From the NCBI GenBank assembly GCA_964017065.1, contig OZ024783.1:16316561-16380560 (forward strand): a stretch of 64,000 nt of DNA, in the 5' to 3' direction. Of the stretch, positions 1 through 12,400 are shown piece by piece. The first letter of the stretch is position 1. Each line of letters begins with the position of its first letter. Origin of the DNA: Haliclona indistincta. Its lineage: Eukaryota > Porifera > Demospongiae > Haplosclerida > Chalinidae. The notes beneath the pieces are model-generated. The model was not told the DNA's origin, did not search any database, and saw only the letters and a program-made list of their open reading frames with translations. The position numbers were made by a program, and so were the translations under genes.

Positions 1-171
1 GTCGCAGTCATAACAGCTGTCGCAGTCGTAATCTTGGGCTCCAATGGAGCGACAACGTCTACTGTACGACTATGGCACGACAACGAATATAACGGACATA
101 CCCGGAGAAAATGACGTCAATCTTGTCGTTGTCGCCAATTTTATCGTAGTGTGACCGAGGCCTAAGGGTAC
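1..171. repeat. Truncated end of a DNA transposon/MITE
   Basis: The stretch ends with GTAGTGTGACCGAGGCCT. Read inward, this has the style AGGCnnnGnCnCACTA of the Harbinger-like ends found at 46146-46606. Only one end is inside the window, so the family is a guess. Short degenerate CGACAACG-type motifs lie inside it. Confidence 0.3.
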
Positions 172-1881
172 AGAATAGCCTGGTAGTTTCATAGTGCAAT
201 GACAGACAGTCTGGAAATATAATAGGCTTGGGCACTTCCACTTCAGCTTGGCAAAGTGACTTCAATAATAGACTATAGCTGAAACTCTGCACTGCCAATA
301 ATAAGAAGCTCAACTTACCAGACAACTTTCCTTTGTTACCTAGCACAAAATAAGTATTGCATGACTGTTTGTACATGAAAAATAATGAAATCATGCTTCT
401 CGTGAATTCAATATTGTCATGGCGGCTCTTCATGTGAGCACCACCACTTTTTGCGACTCTTTTGATAGCTGGTCATGTATAGAAAATTATTCTGAACTAT
501 GAGTTAGTGGAAATAATTATGATGGTAACTTAAAGTTTAATTGGATCCCCTTTTTCATTTATTATAATTTTTTGTTCTATTCTGTAGAAAACAATCATAG
601 GTAGACTACATTATAGTTAAGTACTGGAAGTCTACTAACATAATATGTCTATTTTTATTCGTGTGTACTTTTCACTGTTGCCATAGTATGTACATAAACA
701 AAGTGGCTAGTGCTGTGTGCATGCTATGGTACATTAGTGTCTGTATCATAACAATAACACTCAACTTTTGAATTTCAAATCATGTTACTTGAATTTCAAA
801 TCATGTCACTCCTATGTTATTATCTATGCTTTTATTATGTAGTAGCAAACTATTTGCTACTACATAATTAATAACTAAACTTGATTTTAAAGTCTGATAC
901 AATGTTTCCTCAATTTTTTGACTGAGGTATTAAAAGCGCTACAGTATTGTACCTGATACATCAATGTTTTACCATAGATACTGGTTTTACCTGATACCCC
1001 TTCATAATTTATGAGACCCTATACTATTTACTGCTGTATCGGAGTGTCTCTGCCTCTGTTGTTAGTTGGCTAGCTATGTAGTAACAGTACAGAAAACCAT
1101 AATTCTGAACTGGAGATAATGCTATCCACAGTCCTAGATTTTTTTAACTCTTGTATTATTTTTGTTTGATCCTACACCTTAGTGTTATAAGCAAAGTGTA
1201 TTTTAATCTCTAATGTGTATTTTAAAATTAATACTGAGTTATTGATTACTGTAGATCGACATTTTTGTCTTTGTCTATTATAGTTTTGATGCTAGCTGCA
1301 TATACATGTCCATCATGTGTTAATATTAATTTTGCAGATTTTATTTAACAAAAGATTGATTTTATCGAGCACGTCTCTGTGCATACTGCAGGTGCCACAT
1401 TCTACACCAAGAATAATTTTGTCGTGTAAACAATTCACTTTTTTCTAGCCAAGCCCCTCTCCAGGCAAACTCTGCAGATGGAAAGCAATAATAGTTAAAA
1501 TTCAACTTTCTCTAGGTCCTGACGAAGAGTTTTACTAACTGACTGCAAGTGTTGCTATTTTTTGCTCTATTAGAAATATATGGCTGATATGGAATGAACA
1601 TAATGTTTTGTGTTTTCTTAAAATTGAAAGTTTTTAAACCAAATTTGGCTTCAATTGGACCTATGGACAGTTCATAAGAGTTAAATTTTAGGTATTCCTT
1701 TCTGCAGAGATTGCCTGGTGGGATATTCGGCTGAAACATGGGCATTGTTTACACATACACATGCACCATTGTAATATTTTTATGGATAACTACCGTGATA
1801 GTGATATTTCACAATAATTTTATTGCCCGACCCTTAATATTAACACACAATGCACTTTTAAATCCACACATTACATTTTAG
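172..1881. other. Gene-poor AT-rich stretch upstream of the NLR gene
   Basis: No convincing coding exon is seen on either strand. The open frames at 59-433 and 1512-1745 (minus strand) have no recognisable domain. Any upstream exon of the NLR gene, for example a DEATH or CARD exon as in sponge NLRs, is not visible here and may lie beyond the window. A candidate 3' splice site (TTACATTTTAG) ends at 1881. Confidence 0.5.
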
Positions 1882-1901
1882 TGACTTACGTATACATTTA
1901 C

Positions 1902-4289
1902 ATGATGTCTAATTTTGTCACAAGCATGGACAATGAACGTGAAAATTTCCCAATCTACTGTTACAGACATATACTATCATCATCCTCAGGTGAACGATTA
2001 CAAGGTGATCTCATCAGTGATGACTTACCACCAGAACCTAAACGATGGATAGAACAAGAACCAGTGAACCAACAAGACCAGTCCTGTGCTGAGTTTGTGA
2101 GCAGTCTTCGACAGGTGTATAGAACAGCTCAGCCTCCAACCTGGGACCCTCTCCCTCAGTGCCAGCATGTCAAACTAGCCATGATAAAGGAGAAAGGAAA
2201 GCGATGTGGCAGTGACAAGACGATTGCAGCTGAGAGCAGAGTAGAGGGAGATGTGGACAAACTGTTGACAATAAAGGTACCTGTGGATTCTGATAGAATT
2301 TTTGATGCTGGCATCTTTGATGATGAGCGTCAGGTAATTCTAGTTGAAGGAGTGGGAGGAATGGGAAAAACTAGTCTTGCCTACCAATATGCCAAGAAAT
2401 GGGCCGAAGGAAAGTTGAGCACATTTGATGCTGTGGCTCTTGTTCGTCTACGAGACTTGAACGAACACGATGTACGTGAAGTTGATCGTATCTTGCCTCA
2501 CCTTCTCTTCCTAGCTAGTGGTAACAGCATATCAAAAGAGATGGCTCAACTTATCGTAGACAAGAAAAAGATTCTCCTCATCTTGGACGGCTGGGATGAG
2601 TCTCCAGCAAGCATTCGTAGGCCGTCATTCATCAAAGATCTGCTTCGGTCAGTATCTCCGCAGACTAGAATACTGATAACCTCTCGACCTGACTTCTCAT
2701 TGGATCTTCATGGTCTAGCTAACCGGGTAGAGATTCTTGGTTTCACTAAAGGTGATATTCACGATTACTTTGAGAATGCGTTAAAGTCACACCTGCCCAA
2801 TAGTGAAGTGAAATCAGCTTTTGATAAGCTGAGCAGCCATTTCCATCGCTATCCAGTTATCGAAAGCTGTTGCTACGTGCCTCTGAATGCAGCCATTCTA
2901 GCATACATATACCTCAATCGTGACCAGACCTTACCCATCACTCGATGTGAGCTGTTTCAAGAACTCGTACTATGCTGCATAGTCCGTGAGCTAGAAACTC
3001 GCCAACCCGATAGAGTCCTTGAAGATGTCTCCTCATTTGAGGACTTCCCTGCTGATCTCAAGAAGCAGTTACACAAGCTCAGTGAACTAGCATTCAATGG
3101 AGTGATGCACAACAAGATTGTTTTTACACAGAAGGAACTCACATCACTCTCTACATTAGGTCTGCTTCATAGTGTCCAGGGGTTTGGCTCAATTGGCAGA
3201 AAATTAGTCACTTGCAACTTTATCCATCTAGCCGTCCAAGAGCTCCTTGCTGCCTACTATATCTCCCGGCTAGAACCAGCTGAGCATTCTAAACAATTTG
3301 AAACTCTCTTAGACGACAATCTCAAGTTTCCTGTACTCCAGTTTTACTCTGGTCTGACCAGGCTCACCAATGAGAGCGTACGAAACCTTATCAATAAAAT
3401 TGTCAATGTCTTTAATCGGTATGAAGAGGAAACTTGCCTCTGTTTCTTAGCATTTCTGAACTGCATCTTTGAAGCACAAATACATAGTCAATCGTTTTAT
3501 GAACAATTTCTTCAAAGTCTAAATTCTAGAGTTATTTTGTCTTTCATTTCTTTGAATCCAATGGATTGTCTGTCAGTGCACTACTTTTTATCCTCCATCA
3601 GAACCTTGGCGAAGGGAATAATAGACTTAAGTATATCTGGCTGCAGTATTGATGACCAGTGTTTGGGTATGCTACTAGGAATATCTACTGAGCATGCTGA
3701 GACATCCTCTACATCAATTGTTTTAGAGTCTGTAGAAACCCTACGTGTGAATAGCAATACATACACAGACACTGGGATTGCTTACATTACCAGAGCTCTT
3801 AGCTCCAACAACACTTTAAAGACACTGTGGATTGGTACAGAAAGTGTAACAGATATGGGACTGTTGCCACTGTTGGAAGCACTACCAAGACTACAATCAC
3901 TGAAGGAGTTAGAATTGTACTGGACATTGTTACATCCTGATGAAACATTGAAGATGATCGGAGAGTGCGTAAGGAGGAGTAGTATGGAAAAAATAGTATT
4001 AGCCTTTGAAATTCATTCTACATTGTTGCAGTCAGAAGAGGCAGTAGCAGAGTGTGTCCAGAGTATGGTGGTTGGAGGGAACAGTCTCATACATTCTCTT
4101 AAATCTTGTCAGGTGACTAGGCTTACTATAGGCGTAGTTCTTCGAAACATTTCATTTCCTATCGATACAGATGATGTTAAAGCACAATTACATTCATCGC
4201 TCCAAAAATCAGTCACTTTTATTAACTCAGAAAGAAGAAAAAACTCAGTTTTTGCAAATCCTTTACATTTTGATGTTGATTTCTTATAA
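1902..4289 (+). CDS. NLR-like NACHT/LRR receptor
   Basis: Predicted intracellular pattern-recognition or signalling NTPase of the STAND/NLR class. The open frame has 795 codons from the first ATG; it stays open back to 1881, where a possible 3' splice site sits, so the true N-terminus may be spliced. Visible NACHT motifs are the P-loop GVGGMGKTS (residues 150-158), Walker B LILDGWDES (about 226-234) and the sensor ILITSRPD. A winged-helix-like stretch follows. The C-terminal ~200 residues contain ribonuclease-inhibitor-type leucine-rich repeats (for example LKTLWIGTESVTDMGL and LKELELYW). No DEATH, CARD, PYD or TIR domain is seen in this exon. A single large exon carrying NACHT plus LRR suits the expanded NLR families of sponges. 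All nucleotide-binding motifs look intact. Confidence is high for NACHT and moderate for completeness of the gene. Confidence 0.85.
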   Translation: MMSNFVTSMDNERENFPIYCYRHILSSSSGERLQGDLISDDLPPEPKRWIEQEPVNQQDQSCAEFVSSLRQVYRTAQPPTWDPLPQCQHVKLAMIKEKGKRCGSDKTIAAESRVEGDVDKLLTIKVPVDSDRIFDAGIFDDERQVILVEGVGGMGKTSLAYQYAKKWAEGKLSTFDAVALVRLRDLNEHDVREVDRILPHLLFLASGNSISKEMAQLIVDKKKILLILDGWDESPASIRRPSFIKDLLRSVSPQTRILITSRPDFSLDLHGLANRVEILGFTKGDIHDYFENALKSHLPNSEVKSAFDKLSSHFHRYPVIESCCYVPLNAAILAYIYLNRDQTLPITRCELFQELVLCCIVRELETRQPDRVLEDVSSFEDFPADLKKQLHKLSELAFNGVMHNKIVFTQKELTSLSTLGLLHSVQGFGSIGRKLVTCNFIHLAVQELLAAYYISRLEPAEHSKQFETLLDDNLKFPVLQFYSGLTRLTNESVRNLINKIVNVFNRYEEETCLCFLAFLNCIFEAQIHSQSFYEQFLQSLNSRVILSFISLNPMDCLSVHYFLSSIRTLAKGIIDLSISGCSIDDQCLGMLLGISTEHAETSSTSIVLESVETLRVNSNTYTDTGIAYITRALSSNNTLKTLWIGTESVTDMGLLPLLEALPRLQSLKELELYWTLLHPDETLKMIGECVRRSSMEKIVLAFEIHSTLLQSEEAVAECVQSMVVGGNSLIHSLKSCQVTRLTIGVVLRNISFPIDTDDVKAQLHSSLQKSVTFINSERRKNSVFANPLHFDVDFL

Positions 4290-4448
4290 TGTCCATCTGG
4301 ACAAAATGGTTGGCATGAGGCATATGACTGCAGTGATAGAATGATACCATTAATATCAGTAACTGAAATAATCAACCTGAATTGTCATTGATTAGGCCAG
4401 TTGCGTGTAAGAGCCAAGGAATTTAATTACTGATAATTGAACGTAAAG

Positions 4449-5064
4449 TCACTTCCGGACTGCTCGTAGCCGCCTACTTGTACCTACTTTGTATGGAGTT
4501 CATTGAGAAAATATGAGTTTTTAAAACTTCGCGGGCAGCCAAAACTTGGCGCATGTGCAGGATCTAAGAATGCGATGCGCAACTACTACCATTGGCACAC
4601 GCAACGCAGTAAAAACAGAGACGATCGGTGGAGGCGCGGTCGAGAACGAGCCATCACTGTACAGCTAGGTAAGCCAATGGTGACGAGCGATGAAAACGCG
4701 AATACTAGCACAGCTCAACTAATGGTAGAGCAAGATGTTCACTAGTTTACTCGAGAAACAGTGAAAGGTGACAGATTTGAAACTTATATTGCGAGTGCTG
4801 ACAATCTAGGCACGCATTTTGCCTCTGACAAAACAGAGCATACCCAGCTGTACAGTGATGTCTCGTTCTCGACCGCGCCTCCACCGATCGTCTCTGTTTT
4901 TACTGCGTTGCGTGTGCCAATGGTAGTAGTTGCGCATCGCATTCTTAGATCCTGCACATGCGCCAAGTTTTGGCTGCCCGCGAAGTTTTAAAAACTCATA
5001 TTTTCTCAATGAACTCCATACAAAGTAGGTACAAGTAGGCGGCTATGAGCAGTCCGGAAGTGAC
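4449..5064. mobile_element. Fold-back element, family A, copy 1
   Basis: Near-perfect inverted arms of about 220 bp (4449-4670 against 4850-5064) start with GTCACTTCCGGACTGCTC and flank a ~180-bp unique loop. A second copy lies at 51379-51993. The same short protein-like frame appears on opposite strands in the two arms, which shows that the frame is only a by-product of the inverted repeat. Confidence 0.85.
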
Positions 5065-5101
5065 GTTTTGTCAATTTGCATATCATTAAAATAGTTCGCC
5101 T

Positions 5102-5281
5102 TACAGTTGTTTGCGAAGATCTTGCATAACGGAAGCGAAAGCGGAAGTATGACGTTGGCCAATCAAACGCACGTAGGCGTGACTAACTGAAGCTGTACAC
5201 GTGACGAAAAGTGAATTTGATTGGCCAGTGTCACACTTCCGCTTTCGCTTCTGTTATGCAAGATCTTCGCAAACAACTGTA
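5102..5281. mobile_element. Hairpin MITE with GAAGATCTTGCAT arms, copy 1
   Basis: Terminal arms TACAGTTGTTTGCGAAGATC... and their inverse pair over roughly 50 bp. The interior contains a CCAATCAAACGCAC motif. The same design occurs at 18288-18458. Confidence 0.75.
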
Positions 5282-5304
5282 CACGCAACTGGCCCATTGT
5301 ACTG

Positions 5305-5890
5305 CACAAGCCCCTCCTTATTGCACCGAGGTGCACGTGATCACTCTCGTGCGTTCCTCATGGCCGTCCGAGAGCCGTGATGTGGCTGCTGCTATAGGTA
5401 GCAAGCTGTACATATGGGGTGGATATAGAGCCAACTGCAAGCTATCATACCATTCTGATAATGTTCTCGATGAGCTAGATAGCTATCAAAAGTCAGTGGT
5501 GGGAATACAGCTAGTCCTGAAGGTATGTTTTACTGTCACGGTGTGCTCTAGCTAGCTGTAATGCGAAGCGGTGGAGCTGCCAGACTAAGCTAACTGCTGT
5601 TCTTGTCAAATTGTTGTTGTTCGATATTATAATAATTAATTTTATTCTTGTTTGGTTCTTTCATGCAGGTGCTGCCTCCTCTTCTGGTTAACTATGAGTG
5701 TGATTTCACTGGCACCCAAGGACTGATCAGCGTACTATTTTCCAGTTTGCTGTGCCCATCATTAGCTAACTGCATACTAACAGTGAACTGCTGTACGTGT
5801 CATAATAATAATGATGTCAATAGTGTTGAAGCAATCTGGTTGATCCAAAATTATACACATAGAAGTATTTCTGTAAAAATATTACAATGA
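5305..5890 (+). pseudogene. Kelch-like exon fragment(s)
   Basis: A frame open from about 5211 to 5522 contains WPSESRDVAAAIGSKLYIWG followed by GYR, which resembles the start of a kelch beta-propeller repeat (conserved IWGG). The part before about 5297 is MITE sequence. A plausible 5' splice site (CTGAAG|GTATGT, after 5522) and 3' splice site (TTTCATGCAG, ending 5668) would join it to a second frame of about 74 codons that has no recognisable domain. No further kelch repeats are found downstream. This is either a degraded or partial kelch gene, or the first exons of one with unusual structure. Function is not claimed. Confidence 0.3.
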
Positions 5891-6166
5891 TTGCGTTAGT
5901 AGAGAATGTAGTGATCTGTTGATTCTGGTTGCTATGGCGACTGATCATCGTCGAGCACCTACATGTACAAGAAAACACAATAGCATTTAGCTATGGTTAG
6001 AAAAAAGAAATGCTCAAATTCAAGCTGGTCAAACACAGATTCATGAAATTTTGGTGAAGTGAAGTAAATTATTCTTCAAATTTTGTTCATTTTTGTTAAA
6101 ATATTACACTTAATCGTACAAAATTTTGTTTATCTTTGTTAAAATTATTTAATACTCTCATCAAAC

Positions 6167-6371
6167 TTAAATTGCACTGTAGTTGCTCACTTTAACAAAG
6201 GTGTGTCCCAATAATGCACTGGCAGTCGGTCGTTCTGATGGCTCCGGTATAAAACATAGCTGTAGAAATTCATTAGCTTCACCTCCCACGTCGTCCGGGT
6301 ATGGTGGATGCTTGCCCTTACCCAACTGGTACAGTATAGTGAACTGGTTCTCATGATCTATCCATGGATAC

Positions 6372-6418
<47 letters not shown>

Positions 6419-9400
6419 AGAGAGAGAGGGGGAGGGAGAGAGAGAGAGAGAGGGAGGGAGAGAGAGAGGGGGAGGGAGAGAGAGAGAGAGAGAGGGAGGG
6501 AGAGAGAGAGGGGGAGGGAGAGAGGGGAGAGATAGAGAGAGAGAGGGAGCGAGAGTGAGAGGGAAGGAGGGAGGGAGAGAGAGAGAGAGAGGGAGAGAGA
6601 GAGGGGGAGGGAGAGAGGGGAGAGATAGAGAGAGAGAGGGAGCGAGAGTGAGAGGGAAGGAGGGAGGGAGAGAGAGAGAGAGAGGGAGGGGGAGAGAGAG
6701 AGATAGAATGAGTGAGAGAGAGAAGGATGGTGGGAGAGAGAGGGAGGGAAGGAGGAGAGGGAGGGAAGGAGGAGAGAGAGAGAGGGAGGGAGGAGAGGGA
6801 GGAAAAAGAGAGAGAGAGGATGGGAGAGAGATGGAATGATGATAGCATGTGAGACTGACGGACACACCTTCCCAGTGATCATCTCAACCACCACACAGCC
6901 AACACTCCATATGTCTAATGCTCGTCCCATTTCTTGCTCACGGACAACCTCAGGTGCCATGTATGCTGCATGTGAGATACAACAACAAAGATGAATGACG
7001 GACAAAACTAGGCTCAGCGAGAGATAGTTGTAACAACTCTACAAGACCATGCAGTACATGTACAGAGATGGGCAGGCCTAGAGTAGGGCTAGGATGGGTG
7101 GGGCTAGAGTAGGGCTAGGATGGGTGGGGCTAGAGTAGGGCTAGGATGGGTGGGGCTAGAGTAGGGCTAGGATGGGTGGGGCTAGAGTAGGGCTAGGATG
7201 GGTGGGGCTAGAGTAGGGCTAGGATGGGTGGGAATAGAATAGGGCTAGGATGGGTGGGGCTAGAGTAGGGCTAGGATGGGCAGGGCTAGAGTACTATGCC
7301 GTCTAGAGCTCATAGGATCTGAACCCGAGTTTCAGATTAAAAGTACATTCTTTGCAGTTAGCTATAAGGCCCCACACACACACACAAAGTAATCTCTACT
7401 CAAAGCCACCTGTAAATGCACAGACAAAGGCACAATCGATAAGTCAACTCACGTATTGTTCCACGCTGTTTCTTGACTTCGTTTGGCTGCGTCTTGGTCA
7501 TATTCTTGAGTTGAACACTTAGTCCAAAATCTCCCAACTTGACTGAATCACTCGATAAAAATATATTACCTCCTAAAAGCAAAAGTAAATGACAACAGCG
7601 ACTCCATGTTACTGTGAACCTTTTATATCTCTATGTACAATAGCCTTCTCATGAAAGTGATCCACTGCTCGCAGTATGTCTCGTGTGTAGCGACGGATAA
7701 CTTGAGGGTCCAGCCCGTTACGAGCGGCAGTCGATAGTGTGCCCTCGTTACAGTATTCCATGAACAAGTGTAGCTCATTCTATGTGAGAGAGAGGTTTAA
7801 ATAAACCAACGAATTCATCGAGTGGGTGAAAAGGTACACAACATTACTGAAGAGACACTGCAATTGTTACTTAAAAGTTAAACAATGAAAGTACAGTATA
7901 TGTCATACGATACATTGTGTGAGGCACAGCTCACTGAAGATGATGAACAGTATGTATTTAGAGCATGTACGCAGCAGAACCCTTGAAATAAGGACACATC
8001 ATCAGTATTGTGGGCATTGTTCGTGACCGAGATATAGCACTTTAACAACAACCGTTAAAATCCGGACACCCCTGTAATCTGGTCATTGTTTGTGGGTGTC
8101 AATGGTGTCTGAATTAGCGGGGTTCTACTGTAGTACTTAGCTTATTGTCATGGTAACTAAGAATCTTACATGTTGTATCTCCACTCCATACAGTTTGACT
8201 ATGTTCTTATGGCGGATCTTCTGATAAGCTCCGACCTCTGACAGTATATCCTGCACTAGGTTATGAGGTCTCTCCTGCAGTGAAATCTGAAGAGGGAGAG
8301 ACGGAGGAAGGAATAAATGAAGGAAGGAAGAGAGTGAGGGAGGGAGGGAGAGAGTGAGGGAAGGAGAGAGGGAGAGAAGGAGAGTGGGAGGGAGGAATGA
8401 AGGGAGAGAGGAATCGAGGGAGGGAGGGAAGGAGAAAGGAAGGGAGAAAGAAGGGAGGTGTTATTGAAACAAGATTGCTATAGAGCAGTACTCAGTGGTT
8501 TGTTGTGTACAGTATAAAGCAAGATTCACTCAATCAGGACTAGTGTCTGCTATAGAGCAGTATAGTACTCACCACTTTGACGGCGTTCACTTCTCCCTTG
8601 TTCAATATGATGCACTCGTAGACCTTCCCGAACTGTCCCTCTCCCAGCTTACGACCTCTTCTCCAGTTGAACTTTGACTGGTGCAGTCGAGCTAGCTTAG
8701 CCAGCTCAGTATATGAGGTACTGTCACGAGTAGTGACCTTTCCGATGATCCTTCTCTTGCGCAGTTTATTTTCATATTCCTAGAGGACAAAATAAAAAGA
8801 GACGCAGGTAATTCAATATGAGATTTCATCAAAAATCGTAAGTATTGCTCCAAAAATTCTAAATTTTGAAGTGCACTAAACATGACTTTAAAATCAGTTT
8901 CTGAGATTGTGAAGGATTATAAACAATGAGCAAACCATAGTCACTTATCTATGACATTAAAAAAATTGTCAATTTTTTACGCTAGTGAGTCAACGATGCA
9001 GTACGTGCCCAGTATGGTAATCAACTAGAGACTGTACATGTATACAGTGTGTTAGCTGTTGATTATACGTACATTGTTAAACTTGCGTATCTCTTCTCTG
9101 ATTTTTCGTGTTCTTGCGCCCTCCTCTGGTCCCTCTATCACCACCTCCTCCTCCTCTACCTCTTCCTCTCTGTCTAGCTGCTCATCGAAGTGATCAGCAA
9201 AATCTGTCACAACAACGTCATTCGGGAACAGATTAGTGGGAGGCACCCTCACTAAAAAAGAGGAGGATGAATAATCACAAAATCCAATGCACTGTCACAC
9301 TAGCAGTATCACTGACGAGCTAGTCTACACATGCACATTAGCGTGTAGCAAGCAGATCTACCAGCGCGTACGACATTGAGCACAATGTCACTCGTGGTCG

Positions 9401-12400
9401 CAAGCATACGTAGAGTGCCATGTGAATCGTGCATGTACAGTTGTAGACTTGCTCGTGAGCGGTACTGTAGCTACATGTAAATGCGTACTGAAGAGGGCAT
9501 AGCATAAAACAAAGCAGACGATTATAATACAGAATGGTTCTCAGGGTTTTATACAGTGCCCTGAGAAAGGGGATCCCCTACATGTAGCCCCAAGCAGAAA
9601 GTTGACTTTGTGCTGCTTTGATCACTTAAAAAGCACAAAAGGCCTCAGACTGCTTAAATTTTTAGGATACAATTATTTACCCTAGACCCCCTATAGAGTG
9701 GATTAACCCTTAACACATAACAAATTCTCAAAAACTCTGTATGAAAGCTTGGTTCTGTTGTTCAGTCAAAAAGAGCTATTGTAGGTAGACTGAGCCATAA
9801 ATGTAACAAGTGTGTATTGCTAGCACTCTCTACACGCGCTGTACACAACGCACCTCTGGACTGGGTATAATCTCTCGGTGATCCATCGCTTCCCATACCT
9901 GAGCTATCCGACCCGACGTAGAACGATAGATACTCGTCATTCTTCTCCACCTCCTCTACTTGAGGGAGATAGTGAGGGGCCTGTACCATAGACATGGTGT
10001 GTTGCGGATGATGGGTCCGTGCTCTCCATGACTGTCTCTGCCATACCTCAGGAGTGGAAGGAGTGAAGGCACCTAGCATGAGAAGAACCGGTAATGACAC
10101 AACTAAGGCTTACTCAAGCAACAGGTTAACTTTCAAACATAAACGGAGAAATTTTGCGTAGTGTAAAAAAATTCACACAATTTTTTATTGTAGTTTTACC
10201 CGTGAAACTTGGTGGGTGGACAAAATTTTGGTGTTCTAGACAAGAACAAGAAATTTCTACCTTCAACTTGGAATACGTACATATCAGTGAATTTCACAGT
10301 GATTTTTGTGCAAAGTAGCAGTCAGCGGATTTGAGAAAAGGGTCCTGCAATTTTTTAAAACATGCCTGCTTTTGAATGGGTGCTACTCAGTCAATCATTA
10401 CTGAAACTCAATGAAATTTTTAATAATTATTTGATCATACTGCTTGCTGTGTATCAAATTTTAGAGGCGTGGTACTAAATTAAGTAAATGGCAGCAAGTT
10501 GAAACATGCGTGCGTTCGAAAATTACAGGAGCGAAGTGATCCCTTTTCTCAAATCCGCTCACATAATTATGTGGAGCACTCACAAATACATGTATATCCA
10601 TGATATAAGCTCACTTGATGTTCTTCGTGATGATGGTGTAGAGGCGTCTCCGATGATATGATCCACACATTGCTCCAGCTGTTGCTTCAAGCTGTCAAAC
10701 CTCACAGGAGATATCGTCGCCAACATACGAGGAGCACAAGATAGCGTCAGGAACTCCATACCCTTCTGCGCCCACCTAAAAGCATACATCAAAATCAACT
10801 TGTATAAAACCTTTATTGGAAGAAAAACATCAAACTATGGCACAAGTGTGCGGTACTTGTACAGCATTCATTGTTGAAAAAGAACTCAATCGCTTTTATC
10901 CGAGATTATAAATATTAACTGAACTTTGCTACAACTGAACTGAACTGCACCATCGCGGCACATTGACGTCCCACACACGTAGGTGGGTGGTTGCAGCACA
11001 CAGTTGCAGCGAATGATAACCATGGTAACCTCACCAAGATACATGTACTTGTGATCATAAAGCGTTAAGGTGGCGGTATACCGTTACGCGCGCGCCGCTG
11101 ATTCTCGTATGATATGACGTCGCAGTACGTTACCGTAAATGAAATTTTAATATAATTGCGAATAATAAGTGATTGTGATTGCGCCCGTAACGAGCTAGCC
11201 GGATCTAGAACTGTTCTGTCTTTTGGTTCAGAGATTCCATGTCCAGCCACTCCGAAGGTTCTCTTATCCCTCCATTGTGAAGTCGAGGAACTGCTAGTTC
11301 GGGAAGGATTGCTGTAAAATAGAATTTTCGAAGGGGTAGCATTGAACTCTTCCAGAAGTCTTCATCGAAGGAAACCCTCTCTACATGGAGGCTCACAATC
11401 GTACGCACCACAAAGTCACACCATCGTCGTCCAGTGCAGTACATAGTAGCTTGAATTTGATAGAAGTATGAGTGAGTGCGCTTGAGATGGAGTAATCCTT
11501 TCTTCTCAGCCAAGCAAAAGTCAGTCTTTTTTGTAGTTGCAGCTTCTTCCAAAGAAATATTTCGCACAGAGTATAAGTTTTTATACTCAACTATTCCATG
11601 TGGATCAGTGGATGCTGGATCATTGACAAGGCCATCGGGACTAGCTCCAAGCCAGTGGTGATAAGGATGGATAACAAATCCACTCTTGACAACGGTGATG
11701 TTTGGCGAGATCAAGCGTTTATATTGCAGATACGCAAGTTCTGTATCCGGCTCTTGATCGACTCCCCACTGCGTAGCCGTGTTACCTCGGAATGTTGTGT
11801 ACAACAGAGACTTCACTAGATTAGCAACTTTTGTTGTACTTCGCCGCTTAGCGATCTGACCACACTTCGATCCAGTGACTCTTTTTCTCCTCTCAGCTTT
11901 CCATCTGTTGGATGCCAAATCATCTGCTGCTGCTTGCGACTTTGTTGCTCCTTCAATCTCAAGGCTCTTTTCTACTGAAACTGATACATGAGCTCTGTAA
12001 TAATCAACCATCATATCTTCTAAAAATGTAGCTGGAACATCTTGAGGAACATCACGAACATCTAGTCCTCCATCGTGTCTTGCATAGTCTCTACGAGCTT
12101 TGACGGTGTTGTCATTGGACTTTCCATATCTCACTTCCTTTCTCTTCCTCTTTACATCTTCTCTTGCCTTTCTATTTCTGTCTGTTGCAACTTGTCTTGA
12201 ACGCTTTGCAGTTGAATCCTTCAGCACTGGATTGGGGTCATTTCCTGTCACTTGCTTCCATACAACAGCTCCCCACTCGGGCCCAAGATTGTGCCGTAAT
12301 CCTGCTCCTGTGCATCTGCCTTCCCATGCTCCTCGTTGGCTCCTATTGTACTGTTTCCCTCCATCAAACTTGGCACGAATCCCCATCCAACACTCAGCAA

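Larger units (their letters stand above)
4395..5296. mobile_element. Composite non-autonomous element with 15-bp outer inverted ends
   Basis: GGCCAGTTGCGTGTA at 4395-4409 is inverted at 5282-5296. Between these ends lie a long fold-back element (4449-5064) and a smaller hairpin MITE (5102-5281). The outer left arm (about 4395-4448) reappears inverted at about 51994-52047 beside the second copy of the fold-back, so the outer arm belongs to the element and is not unique flank. Confidence 0.6.

Noticed and set aside
4503..5009. 80-aa frame starting MRKYEFLKLRGQPKLGACAG, also at 51714-51938
   Set aside because: It appears in both arms of the fold-back on opposite strands, so it is a by-product of the inverted repeat and not a gene.
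6167..6865. Long SLSLSL/PPSLSL and REREGG proteins over GA tracts (also at 15394-16438, 20084-20437, 21476-22083)
   Set aside because: They are translations of simple repeats in several frames and both strands at once. Only the short exon parts at their edges belong to MAP3K4.
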